Below the pieces are notes generated by a model. That model was given only the letters and a program-made list of their open reading frames with translations. It made no database searches and was not told the origin of the DNA. This document shows positions 1 through 8,064 of a stretch of 64,000 bases of DNA, in pieces. The stretch comes from JANXVR01 sp034667405 (GTDB taxonomy: Bacteria; Actinomycetota; UBA4738; HRBIN12). Every line of letters begins with the position of its first letter. The first letter of the stretch is position 1. Position numbers and translations under genes: made by a program. Location: assembly GCA_034667405.1 (NCBI GenBank), contig JAXDJX010000018.1, positions 124,001 through 188,000 on the forward strand. The letters run 5' to 3'.

Positions 1-1
1 C

Positions 2-46
2 CTGGAAGATCGCGTGTACCGGCGGCTCAGACGGAGCGCGCCGTGA
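2..46 (+). CDS. 3' end of an upstream gene (partial)
   Basis: The frame from base 2 is open and ends at TGA 44-46, giving the last 14 residues LEDRVYRRLRRSAP. Its stop overlaps the GTG of the next gene as GTGA, the coupling pattern used throughout this window. This makes it likely to be the tail of a co-transcribed gene. A basic, amphipathic tail like this is common at the end of glycosyltransferases, but 14 residues cannot identify a family. Confidence 0.5.
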   Translation: MEDRVYRRLRRSAP

Positions 47-1233
47 GCCGTCGTCCGCTGCTCATGCACGTCACAACGGTCGATCTGTCGCTCCGCGCGC
101 TCCTGGCCGGGCAGCTCCAAGCGTTCATGGCCGCAGGGTTCGAAGTGGTCGGTGTATCGGCGCCGGGCCCCGATGTCGTGGAGGTAGAAGCACTGGGCAT
201 CCGCCATCAACCCATCGTAGGCTTGACGCGCGAGTGGACGCCCGCCTCCGACGCACGAGCCCTCGCCGAACTCATCCGGCTGATGCGCCGCGAACGGCCG
301 GCCATCGTCCACACCCACAACCCGAAGAGCGGTGTGGTCGGCAGGGTGGCGGCACGCGCCGCACGTGCCCCGGTGATCGTCAACACCGTGCATGGCCTCT
401 ACGCCCACCCGGATCTTCCGGCGGCCGAGCGGTGGGTGGCCGACCGTGCCGAACGGTGGGCTATGCGCGCCTCTCACCACGAGTTCTTCCAGAGCGAAGA
501 GGACTACCGTCGTGCCATCAGCGAACGCATGGTGCCGTCGAAGCGTGCCTCGCTGCTCGGCAACGGCGTTGACCTGGACAGGTTCGACCCGCAGATTGTC
601 GATCAGGCGCGGGTCGCCGCGCTCCGCAAGGGATGGGGTGCGGCACCCGACACGATCGTCGTGGGAACGGTAGGACGGCTGGTCGCGGAGAAGGGGTACC
701 GGGAATTCATCGATGCGGCCCGGGCCGTCCGCGGGCGTGAGCCGCACGCTGTCTTCGTTGCCGTGGGACCGACCGAACCCTTCAAGCGGGACGGCCTCCC
801 CCACGATGTGATCGAAGCGGCGCGCGGGGACGGCGTCGTGTTCCATGGCGCGGCCGGATCCGAGGAGATGCCCGCCCTCTATGCCGCGATGGACCTCTTC
901 GTCCTGGCTTCCTATCGGGAGGGGATGCCTCGCAGCGCGATCGAAGCCTCGGCGATGCAGCGCGCGATCATCGCCACCGACATCCGTGGGTGCCGCGAAG
1001 TGGTCGCTGCCGGTGAGACCGGCGTGCTGATCCCGGCGCGGGATCCCGTCGCACTAGCCGAGGCGGTGCGATCGCTCCTCGCAGATCCCGTACGGACACG
1101 GGCGATGGGGGAGCACGGTCGCCGCCGCGCACTCGAGCGGTTCGACGAACACGGCGTGGTGGACCGGACGCTGGGGGTCTACCGGCGCCTCATGCAGGAT
1201 CGCGGGATGGCGTTCCCGGCTGGCGCCGGCTAA
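43..1233 (+). CDS. GT4-family glycosyltransferase
   Basis: The 396-residue protein has the two Rossmann halves of a GT-B glycosyltransferase. The N-terminal acceptor half shows PAIVHTHNPKSG and VNTVHGLYAHP (residues about 85-120). The C-terminal donor half (about 205-360) shows GTVGRLVAEKG and the GT4 nucleotide-sugar motif with E-x7-E spacing in SYREGMPRSAIEASAMQ. Such enzymes move a sugar from an NDP-sugar to a lipid or glycan acceptor at the inner face of the membrane; substrate and linkage cannot be read. No signal peptide or membrane span is visible. It starts with GTG overlapping the preceding stop (GTGA), so it probably ends an operon that begins outside the window, perhaps for surface polysaccharide. 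The next gene converges, with 13 bp between stops. Confidence 0.9.
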   Translation: MSRRPLLMHVTTVDLSLRALLAGQLQAFMAAGFEVVGVSAPGPDVVEVEALGIRHQPIVGLTREWTPASDARALAELIRLMRRERPAIVHTHNPKSGVVGRVAARAARAPVIVNTVHGLYAHPDLPAAERWVADRAERWAMRASHHEFFQSEEDYRRAISERMVPSKRASLLGNGVDLDRFDPQIVDQARVAALRKGWGAAPDTIVVGTVGRLVAEKGYREFIDAARAVRGREPHAVFVAVGPTEPFKRDGLPHDVIEAARGDGVVFHGAAGSEEMPALYAAMDLFVLASYREGMPRSAIEASAMQRAIIATDIRGCREVVAAGETGVLIPARDPVALAEAVRSLLADPVRTRAMGEHGRRRALERFDEHGVVDRTLGVYRRLMQDRGMAFPAGAG

Positions 1234-1246
1234 CCATGCGGACCGG

Positions 1247-2503
1247 CTATCGGCCGAGCGCGAGCGCCTCGAGCTCGGTCAGGACGCGGTCGACCTCTTG
1301 AGCCGAGTGGTAGTGGCAGAACCCGATCCGCACCGCACCGCCGCTCTCGTTGATGCCCAGACGGTCGAAGAGTTCGATGGCGTAGTAGTGGCCCTCCCAG
1401 GTGTAGATGCCTCGCCGTCCCAGTTCCTCGGAGAGCTCTAACGGGTGGTGTCCCTCCAACGTGACCGAGAAGGTCGGGGTGCGTTCGTCCACCCGGGCCG
1501 GATCGTTGATGCCGTAGAGACGGAGTCCCGGGATCGACGCCACGCCCTTGAGGAACTGCAGCGCGAGTTCGTTCTCATGCAGGGCGAAGGCGTCGTAGGC
1601 GGCGAGAACGGCCTCGCGCGAGGACGCCTCGGCGGGCGCGCCACCGTAGACCGTGCCCACCTCGGCGAGGTAGGCGACCGTGGCCACGAGCCCGGCGAAG
1701 GCTTCGTGATTCTGTGTGCCCGTCTCCCACCGGCTCGGGGCCTCGTCATCGGCGGGCCGAACCTTGTAGGGCGTCCACGCTTCAAGGAGTTCCCGGCGAA
1801 CGGCGAGCATCCCCAGATGCGGGCCGAAGAACTTGTAGGGCGAGCACGCCAGGATATCCGCGTTCAGGCCGTGAAGGTCCAGCGCGCGATGTTGCGCCAG
1901 GTGCACCCCGTCCAGTGACACCAGCGCGCCGGCGGCGTGCGCACGGCGAACCAACTCGGCGGCGGGCGGCATGGTTCCCACCGCATTGGATGCCAGGGTG
2001 ACCGCGACCAGCTTCGTCCGGTCCGAGAGCGCCGCGTCGAAGGAATCGAGGTCAAGCGTCGCGTCGTCGGGTCGCACGTCGACCCACCGAACGGTTGCGC
2101 CCGCATCTTCGGCAGCACGTACCCACGGACGGATGTTCGCGTCATGGTCCAGCCGGGTGACGACGATCTCATCACCAGGTGTCAGGGTTCGGCCGAACGC
2201 GCGAGAGATCGAGAACAGGAGCGAGGTGGCGTTCTGACCGAAGACGATCTCGCCGGGGTCGGCGCCGGTGATCGCGGAGCCCCCGCGGCGCGCCTCAGCG
2301 ATCAGCTCGTCGGTGTCGCGGCTCACCGGGAACACCCCGTGGGTGTTCGAGACGCCGTGGCGCAGATGGTTCGAGATGGCGTCGATGACGGTATCGGGCA
2401 CCTGCGAACCTCCCGGACAGTCCGCCCATACGGGCGGGCGACCGTCGGGGCCGGTACGGGCAAGGGCGGGGAAGCGCGAACGCAGTTCAGAGATGTCGGA
2501 CAT
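1247..2503 (-). CDS. Class V aminotransferase / cysteine desulfurase-like protein
   Basis: PLP fold-type I enzyme of 418 residues starting MSDISELRSRFPAL. The PLP-lysine motif is SPYKFFGPHLG (about residues 215-225), preceded by VSLDGVHLAQHRALD, which holds the cofactor Asp and His. The pattern DHDANIRPW, SNAVGT and SPYKFFGPHLG is that of the VC1184-type subfamily of cysteine desulfurase-like proteins rather than true IscS/SufS. A Cys occurs in RIGFCHYH near the C-terminus, but whether it acts as a persulfide cysteine is unknown. The frame is open upstream, but the family N-terminus and a weak upstream sequence favour the ATG at 2503. It is divergent from the SOS-box gene at 2666. Substrate is not known for this subfamily. 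Confidence 0.85.
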   Translation of the reverse strand: MSDISELRSRFPALARTGPDGRPPVWADCPGGSQVPDTVIDAISNHLRHGVSNTHGVFPVSRDTDELIAEARRGGSAITGADPGEIVFGQNATSLLFSISRAFGRTLTPGDEIVVTRLDHDANIRPWVRAAEDAGATVRWVDVRPDDATLDLDSFDAALSDRTKLVAVTLASNAVGTMPPAAELVRRAHAAGALVSLDGVHLAQHRALDLHGLNADILACSPYKFFGPHLGMLAVRRELLEAWTPYKVRPADDEAPSRWETGTQNHEAFAGLVATVAYLAEVGTVYGGAPAEASSREAVLAAYDAFALHENELALQFLKGVASIPGLRLYGINDPARVDERTPTFSVTLEGHHPLELSEELGRRGIYTWEGHYYAIELFDRLGINESGGAVRIGFCHYHSAQEVDRVLTELEALALGR

Positions 2504-2607
2504 GGCGCTAACGGTCCCGCAGATATGTCCTGCTGACAACCCGGCTCCGGCCGGGTTCATGGACGTCTTGACGGATGTCGGCGCCCGGGAGTACATTCTC
2601 CCTCCAC

Positions 2608-2623
2608 TCGAACAGGTGTTCGG
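2608..2623. promoter_or_regulatory. LexA (SOS) box upstream of the DUF6504 gene
   Basis: TCGAACAGGTGTTCGG contains both perfect half-sites of the Gram-positive/actinobacterial LexA operator CGAAC-N4-GTTCG. A TACATT hexamer at 2592-2597 would place a start site near 2604. LexA bound here would therefore sit just downstream of +1 and block transcription of the DUF6504 gene and probably the following kinase. Confidence 0.8.
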
Positions 2624-2665
2624 TCGGGGTTCGTGCGGATGGGATCTTTCGGTATGGGGCTGACG

Positions 2666-2911
2666 ATGGTGAAGCGGTACGACGAGGAGGTTCGGGTCGA
2701 ACGCGATGCGGGCATGCCCTCGGTGTTCGAGTGGCGGGGGCGGCGCTACCAGGTGGTCGACGTCATCGGGAAGTGGAAGATCGAAGGACGCTGGTGGGAG
2801 GACGGCCGCGAACGTGAGTACTGGCGGGTCGAGGCGAAAGGCGGCGCCGTCTGGGATCTCTACCACGACCGATCGCATGATCGTTGGCATATGGAACGGT
2901 TGTGGGACTGA
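2666..2911 (+). CDS. DUF6504 family protein, SOS-controlled
   Basis: Small basic/aromatic protein (81 residues from this ATG) with the DUF6504 pattern: KRYDEEV at the start, PSVFEWRGRRYQV in the middle, then WWEDGREREYWRVEA and a final W-HMERLWD. In Actinobacteria this family is often found beside dnaE2/dinB or imuB genes; its biochemical role is unknown. The start at 2666 matches the family N-terminus; in-frame alternatives are ATG 2654 and GTG 2633. A LexA box lies 43 bp upstream, and the PAS kinase gene begins 47 bp downstream on the same strand, so the two may share one damage-inducible transcript. Confidence 0.75.
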   Translation: MVKRYDEEVRVERDAGMPSVFEWRGRRYQVVDVIGKWKIEGRWWEDGREREYWRVEAKGGAVWDLYHDRSHDRWHMERLWD

Positions 2912-2958
2912 CCCCATACGGCACGAAGTGACCATCAAGGGCGACCCCCTTTCGGCCG

Positions 2959-4776
2959 ATGCCCGAACAGATGATGCACGGCGATCTCACCTCGCTGCCC
3001 GCGGGGATTCTTCGGCACCTGTTCCATGAGAGCGCCGAGGGACTCCTCGTCGCGACCGATCCCGGCGGCGTAGTCCTCGAGGTGAACGATGCGTTCCTTC
3101 GGCTGCTCGGACTCACCCAAGACCAAGTCATCGGATCCACCACCGAAGGGCTCGGATTCTGGCACGAGCCCCTCGTGGGACTGATCACCACCGAACGTAT
3201 CCCGGGTGAGGATGGTGACGTGCTCCTGATCCGGGAAGCCGATGCCGACCGCGAGGCCGCCATCCTCCGGGAACTCCGCGCCGCCGAGCTGCGCCTGCGC
3301 ACGCTGGTCGAGCAGATCCCCGCCATCACGTACACAGAGATAGAGGACCCGACCAGTCCCACCGGCACGCAAACCGTGTACACGAGCCCTCAGGCCAGCC
3401 GGATCCTCGGCTATTCCGCAGAGGAATTCCTGGATGGTGATCTGTGGAACGCGATCATGCATCCGGACGACTTCCCCAGCATCACCGAGGAGGCACGGGC
3501 GGACCGTGATCAAGAGCCGTTCCTCGTGGAGTACCGGGTCTTCGCGAAGGACGGCCGCGCCCATTGGTTCCGAGACGAGTCCGTGCTGCTGAACGACCCC
3601 GACACCGGCGCGAAGATGTGGCAGGGCGTCATGCTCGACATCACCGAACAGAAAGAGTCGGCCGCCGAACTGGATGAGGCGCGGCGCCGGTATCAGAGCT
3701 TGGTCGAGACCTTGCCGGCCGTGGTGTTCGTCGATCTCCTGGATGAGGCGTCGACCAACATCTACACGAGCCCGCAGACCGAAGACATCCTGGGCTACAC
3801 CGCGGCTGACTGGGCAGAGGACCCAGATCTCTGGCGGAAGATGCTCCATCCCGACGACCGCGACCTCGTGTTGGGGAAACTTGCCACCCGGGAGCGCGTC
3901 GCCAAGATGTGGGACGAGGAGTACCGCGTGGTGGCCAAGGACGGTCGGCCCGTCTGGGTGCGCGAGGTTGCGAGCAGGATCGAAGGGATCGATGGAGAGC
4001 TGTACGCGCAAGGCTTCCTGCTCGACATCACCGGTCAGAAGATCGCCGAGAAGGCCCTCAAGGAGGCGCTGAGCCGGGAGCATCTCGCGGTCGAACAGCT
4101 CCGCGCGCTGGACCGCTTGAAGAACACCGTGCTCCACGCGCTGTCCCACGATCTGAAAGGTCCGATCACCGCCATTCTGGGTTCGGCCAGCACGCTCGGG
4201 AACCCCGACCTGCGGCTGGGTGAGGAAGAGCGCCGCGATTTCCTCCGTGGGATCACCGATCGCGCCATCCGGATGGACCGCCTCCTCACCGACATCCTCG
4301 ATGTCGAACGACTGGACCGTGGCTTGATCGAACCGGATCGAACGCCGACCGATCTGTGCCAGTTGGTGCGTGCTGTTGCCGAGCATTGCGACGCGCTCGC
4401 CGGCCGGGCGTTCGTGGTCGGCGGGGAGGATGTCACGGTGTCGGTGGATGCCGCGAAGGTCGAGCGGATCATCGACAACCTCCTGGTGAACGCAGCCCGC
4501 TACACCCCGGAGGGTTCGCCGGTGGAGATCCGCGTGGTCGCGATGGCCGGCGGTGCCGAGATCGTGGTGGAAGACCGCGGGCCGGGGGTTCCCGACGAGA
4601 TCAAATCCATGGTGTTCGAAGCATTCCGGCAGGGCCCCGAGGGTGGGGGCAGCTCGATGGGGATGGGTATCGGGCTCTCGCTCGTGGCCAGGTTCGCCGA
4701 ACTGCACGGCGGCCGGGCATGGGTGGAAGACCGCCAGGGCGGCGGCGCCAGCTTCAGGGTCTACCTCCCCGGATAG
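2959..4776 (+). CDS. Cytoplasmic triple-PAS sensor histidine kinase
   Basis: 605-residue kinase without a signal peptide or membrane span. The first PAS-like region (about 15-85) is followed by two PAS/PAC units (about 115-235 and 240-365), each ending in a PAC motif of the type GVMLDITEQK / GFLLDITGQK. The HisKA helix carries the phospho-acceptor in LSHDLKGP (about residue 398). The HATPase domain has N box DNLLVNAARYT, G1 EDRGPGVP and G2 GMGIGLSL. It should therefore autophosphorylate in response to a soluble signal, possibly redox or a ligand. No response regulator is adjacent. It lies between an SOS-boxed DUF6504 gene and SOS-boxed dnaE2, an unusual place for a sensor kinase. ATG 2971 is an alternative start. 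Confidence 0.9.
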   Translation: MPEQMMHGDLTSLPAGILRHLFHESAEGLLVATDPGGVVLEVNDAFLRLLGLTQDQVIGSTTEGLGFWHEPLVGLITTERIPGEDGDVLLIREADADREAAILRELRAAELRLRTLVEQIPAITYTEIEDPTSPTGTQTVYTSPQASRILGYSAEEFLDGDLWNAIMHPDDFPSITEEARADRDQEPFLVEYRVFAKDGRAHWFRDESVLLNDPDTGAKMWQGVMLDITEQKESAAELDEARRRYQSLVETLPAVVFVDLLDEASTNIYTSPQTEDILGYTAADWAEDPDLWRKMLHPDDRDLVLGKLATRERVAKMWDEEYRVVAKDGRPVWVREVASRIEGIDGELYAQGFLLDITGQKIAEKALKEALSREHLAVEQLRALDRLKNTVLHALSHDLKGPITAILGSASTLGNPDLRLGEEERRDFLRGITDRAIRMDRLLTDILDVERLDRGLIEPDRTPTDLCQLVRAVAEHCDALAGRAFVVGGEDVTVSVDAAKVERIIDNLLVNAARYTPEGSPVEIRVVAMAGGAEIVVEDRGPGVPDEIKSMVFEAFRQGPEGGGSSMGMGIGLSLVARFAELHGGRAWVEDRQGGGASFRVYLPG

Positions 4777-4805
4777 GGGACTAGCGCCCAGCCGCGCGGC
4801 TACCC

Positions 4806-4826
4806 TAGAATCGAACAAGTGTTCGA
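4806..4826 (+). promoter_or_regulatory. SOS-controlled leaderless promoter of dnaE2
   Basis: TAGAAT (4806-4811) is a good -10 hexamer; seven bases later comes the GTG start at 4819. The perfect palindromic LexA box TCGAACAAGTGTTCGA spans 4811-4826, so -10 end, transcription start and start codon all lie within the operator. The mRNA is predicted to begin at or within a base of the GTG. Confidence 0.8.
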
Positions 4827-7800
4827 TTCCTCTCCCGTCGTTCCTCTCGATGTGCGGTCGTGCTTCTCCATCAAGGAGGGCGCGTTCATCCCGGAGGCAC
4901 TCGCCCGGCGCGCGGCCCATCTCGGTATGCCCGCCGTGGCTCTCACCGATCGCGACGGGCTTTACGGCGCCGCGCGCTTCGTCGCCGCGTGCGAACGCGA
5001 GGGGGTGCAGCCCATCCTCGGTGCCTCGCTCACCGTTCGGGCGGCAGCGCCCCCACCGATCGACGCTCACGTCGTGCTCCTGGCTGCGGACACCGCCGGG
5101 TACGCGAACCTCTGCCGGCTCATCACGGACGCACACATGCTGGGGGAGCGGGGGGATCCGTGGGTCGATGCCGGTCAGATCCTGGCGCATGCCACCGGGT
5201 TGATCGCGCTGCTCGGTCCCCGGTCACCGGCGGGACGGTTGGCCCGTAGTGGACGCATCGACATGGCCGCCACCGAGCTCCGTCGGTTCAAAGAAGCATT
5301 CGGGGACCGGCTCTATGTCGCGGTTGAGCATCGGATGGAGGAAGACTCGAACGCGGAGATCCGGGCGATGCTGCGCTCCGCCGATCGAGCCGAGGTCTCC
5401 GCGGTCGCAACGAATCCCGTTCGGTACCTGGAGCCGGGCGATGCGTTCCTCGCCGACGCGCTCGAGTGCATGCGGCGGATCGTCCCGGTCGCCGCCACGA
5501 ACATCTCCCGCACCAACGCCGAGGGCTACCTCAGATCTCCCGCGGCGATGCGCGCGTCGTTCGTCGAGCGTCCGGATCTGTGCGACACCACACTGGAGAT
5601 CGCCGAGCGGTGCACGTTCGATCTGGGGCTCAAGAGGCTGCACTTCCCGGACTTCCCGGTGCCTGGCGGACGGAGCGCCGACGCTGTGCTCACCGAACGG
5701 TGCTGGCGCGGTGTCCACGAGCGCGGGATGACGGACACACCGCAGCTACAGGAACGCGTGCACCTGGAACTCCAGATGATCCGCCAGCTCGGATTCGCGG
5801 CGTACTTCCTGACGGTGGCCGACATCGTCGCGGACATCAAGGCGATGGGCATCATGGCGGCATGCCGCGGCTCAGCGGCCGGCTCGCTCGTCTGTTACCT
5901 CACGGGGATCTCCGATGTCGACGCCCTTCGCCACGATCTCTCGTTCGAGAGATTCCTGAACCCGATGCGCGGCGAACCGCCGGACATCGATGTCGACGTG
6001 GAATCGGCCAGGCGCGAAGACGTCTACGACATGGTGCTCGGCCGCCATGGAGACGAACGCGCCGCCTGTGTGGCCATGATCGACACCTACCGTGCCCGTT
6101 CGGCCGTTCGCGAAGTGGGCAAAGCCCTCGGTCTTCCCGAGGTGGAGGTAGGTGTGGTCGCGAAGTCCTTCCCGCACATCTCGGCCCGTGGTCTGCGCAA
6201 GGCCGTCGAGACCTTGCCCGAACTTCAGGGCATCAACCTGCCGATGCAACAGCTTGACCTCCTCTTCCGCGTCGCCGAGCGCCTGGACGGATTCCCCCGC
6301 CATATCGCGCTGCATCCGTGCGGGATCATCCTCGCCGGCCACGACCTGGTGGAACGTGTTCCGCTGGAACGCAGCGCCGGCGGTCATCGGATGGTGCAGG
6401 CCGACAAAGACGACGTGGAAGCTCTGGGATATCTCAAGCTCGATGTGCTGGGTGTTCGGATGCTGAGTTCCATGCGCCACGCCCTGGACGAGATCGCCCG
6501 CACCACCGGCGAGAAGGTCGACCTGGGCGCCGTTCCCTTGGACGACGAACCGACGTTCGAACTCATCCGCGCCTCGGACACCCTTGGCTGCTTCCAGATC
6601 GAATCACCCGGCCAACGCGAACTCCTCCAGAAGCTTCAGCCCCGATGGTTCGGCGACCTCATCATCGACATCTCGCTGTTCCGTCCCGGCCCGGTGAAGT
6701 CCGACATGATCCGACCCTTCCTCCGCCGCCGCGACGGCCGCGAACTTCCCACCTATGCCCATCCGGCGTTGAAACCCGGCCTGCAAGAAACCTACGGCGT
6801 CATCGTCTACCACGAGCAAGTCATGCGAACCATCGCCGCCCTAGCCGGCTACACCCTCACCTACGCCGACCACATCCGCCGTCACCTCGACAACAACGAC
6901 ATGCTCCCCGACCTAGAACGCAACTTCCTAGAACGAGCAACCGCCCGAGGGGTCGACCCCGCCGCGGCCAAACAGACATGGGATGACGTAGCCCAGTTCG
7001 CAAGTTTCGGCTTCTGCAAAGCGCACGCAGCCGCCTTCGCCGTCCCGACCTACCGCTCCTCGTGGCTCAAGACCCACTACCCGGCACACTTCATCTCCGG
7101 GCTCCTAACGTACGACCCAGGGATGTACCCCCGCCGCCTGATCCTCGAAGACGCACGGCAACACGGCATCCCCATCCTCCCGCTCGATGTGAACGTAAGC
7201 GAGCCCGACTACGTCGTTGAACAGGTGGGCCCGACCGACCTCAGCGTTCCCACCACCACCTTCGGGATCAGGTTGGCGCTTCAGGAGGTGCATGGGATCT
7301 CGGATGCGGAGATCAGGTCGATCCTGCAGGGTCGGGCTGAGTATCCGTTCACTTCTGTTGGGGATCTCTTGCGGCGGACATCGATCGCCAGGCCCGTTGT
7401 GGAGGCGTTGGCGCATGCGGGGGCGTTCGACAGCTTTCCGGGGGCTAAGAACCGGCGGGCCCATCTCTTCGAGGCCATCACGACTGCGACGGAGCGGGAG
7501 GGGGAGCAGCTCACCCTTGGGACCGAGGCCAAGGCGGCTCCCGAAACCCATGTGTTCAAGGACTACACGGACGCTGAGGTGGTGAAGGCTGAACTTGAAG
7601 TGCTGGGGTTGGATGCGACCAGGCACATCGTGAGTTTCTTCGAGGGGACCCTTGCGGATCTGGGGGTGACGCGGACGAACGAGCTTGGGACGCACCGGGG
7701 GGGCACGAAGGTGATGGTGGCGGGGGTCAAGGTTGCGTCGCAGACGCCGGCGATACGGAGTGGGCAGCGGATCATCTTCCTGACGCTGGATGACGGGACG

Positions 7801-8064
7801 GGGCCGATCGAGGTGACGGTGTTCGAGTCGGTGCAGCCGAAGGTGGCGCGGACGGTGTTCCATTCGTATGCGTTGGCGGTGTGGGGAGAACTGCGACGGA
7901 CCGGGGTGAACGGGGTGAGTATCATCGCCGAAGAGGTGTGGGATCTCACCGCGTTGCACCGGGCGCGCGAGCGTGGGGAACTGCGGGAGGCGATGGACAG
8001 GCGCGCCGAGCCGCGCGCGCCGGCTCGCAAGCTCTGGCATTCGAGCGGAGGCTCCGCAGGATGA
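4819..8064 (+). CDS. dnaE2: Error-prone DNA polymerase III alpha (DnaE2 type)
   Basis: C-family polymerase of 1081 residues, shorter than replicative DnaE, consistent with the damage-inducible error-prone class. Palm signatures are ACRGSAAGSLV, the catalytic pair in PDIDVDVE and the third acid in KLDVLGVRML. FGFCKAHAAAFA and a C-terminal OB-fold (about 960-1040) follow. The N-terminal PHP domain is degenerate: the usual HxHSxYS reads LDVRSCFS and TDHD reads TDRD, so metal-dependent exonuclease activity is unlikely. It starts with GTG inside a LexA box and is coupled to dinB by ATGA. The two would act together in translesion synthesis after damage. Strand composition changes abruptly near base 7260: C-rich before, G-rich after. 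Confidence 0.9.
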   Translation: MFDSSPVVPLDVRSCFSIKEGAFIPEALARRAAHLGMPAVALTDRDGLYGAARFVAACEREGVQPILGASLTVRAAAPPPIDAHVVLLAADTAGYANLCRLITDAHMLGERGDPWVDAGQILAHATGLIALLGPRSPAGRLARSGRIDMAATELRRFKEAFGDRLYVAVEHRMEEDSNAEIRAMLRSADRAEVSAVATNPVRYLEPGDAFLADALECMRRIVPVAATNISRTNAEGYLRSPAAMRASFVERPDLCDTTLEIAERCTFDLGLKRLHFPDFPVPGGRSADAVLTERCWRGVHERGMTDTPQLQERVHLELQMIRQLGFAAYFLTVADIVADIKAMGIMAACRGSAAGSLVCYLTGISDVDALRHDLSFERFLNPMRGEPPDIDVDVESARREDVYDMVLGRHGDERAACVAMIDTYRARSAVREVGKALGLPEVEVGVVAKSFPHISARGLRKAVETLPELQGINLPMQQLDLLFRVAERLDGFPRHIALHPCGIILAGHDLVERVPLERSAGGHRMVQADKDDVEALGYLKLDVLGVRMLSSMRHALDEIARTTGEKVDLGAVPLDDEPTFELIRASDTLGCFQIESPGQRELLQKLQPRWFGDLIIDISLFRPGPVKSDMIRPFLRRRDGRELPTYAHPALKPGLQETYGVIVYHEQVMRTIAALAGYTLTYADHIRRHLDNNDMLPDLERNFLERATARGVDPAAAKQTWDDVAQFASFGFCKAHAAAFAVPTYRSSWLKTHYPAHFISGLLTYDPGMYPRRLILEDARQHGIPILPLDVNVSEPDYVVEQVGPTDLSVPTTTFGIRLALQEVHGISDAEIRSILQGRAEYPFTSVGDLLRRTSIARPVVEALAHAGAFDSFPGAKNRRAHLFEAITTATEREGEQLTLGTEAKAAPETHVFKDYTDAEVVKAELEVLGLDATRHIVSFFEGTLADLGVTRTNELGTHRGGTKVMVAGVKVASQTPAIRSGQRIIFLTLDDGTGPIEVTVFESVQPKVARTVFHSYALAVWGELRRTGVNGVSIIAEEVWDLTALHRARERGELREAMDRRAEPRAPARKLWHSSGGSAG

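Noticed and set aside
2935..5190. 751-codon open frame antisense to the kinase and dnaE2
   Set aside because: Composition is typical of GC-rich antisense shadow frames; no domain or start context, while the plus strand encodes clear kinase and polymerase motifs.
6545..6560. A fourth CGAAC-N4-GTTCG site (possible SOS box)
   Set aside because: It lies inside the dnaE2 coding region, encodes a conserved DDEPTFEL stretch, and has no promoter near it.
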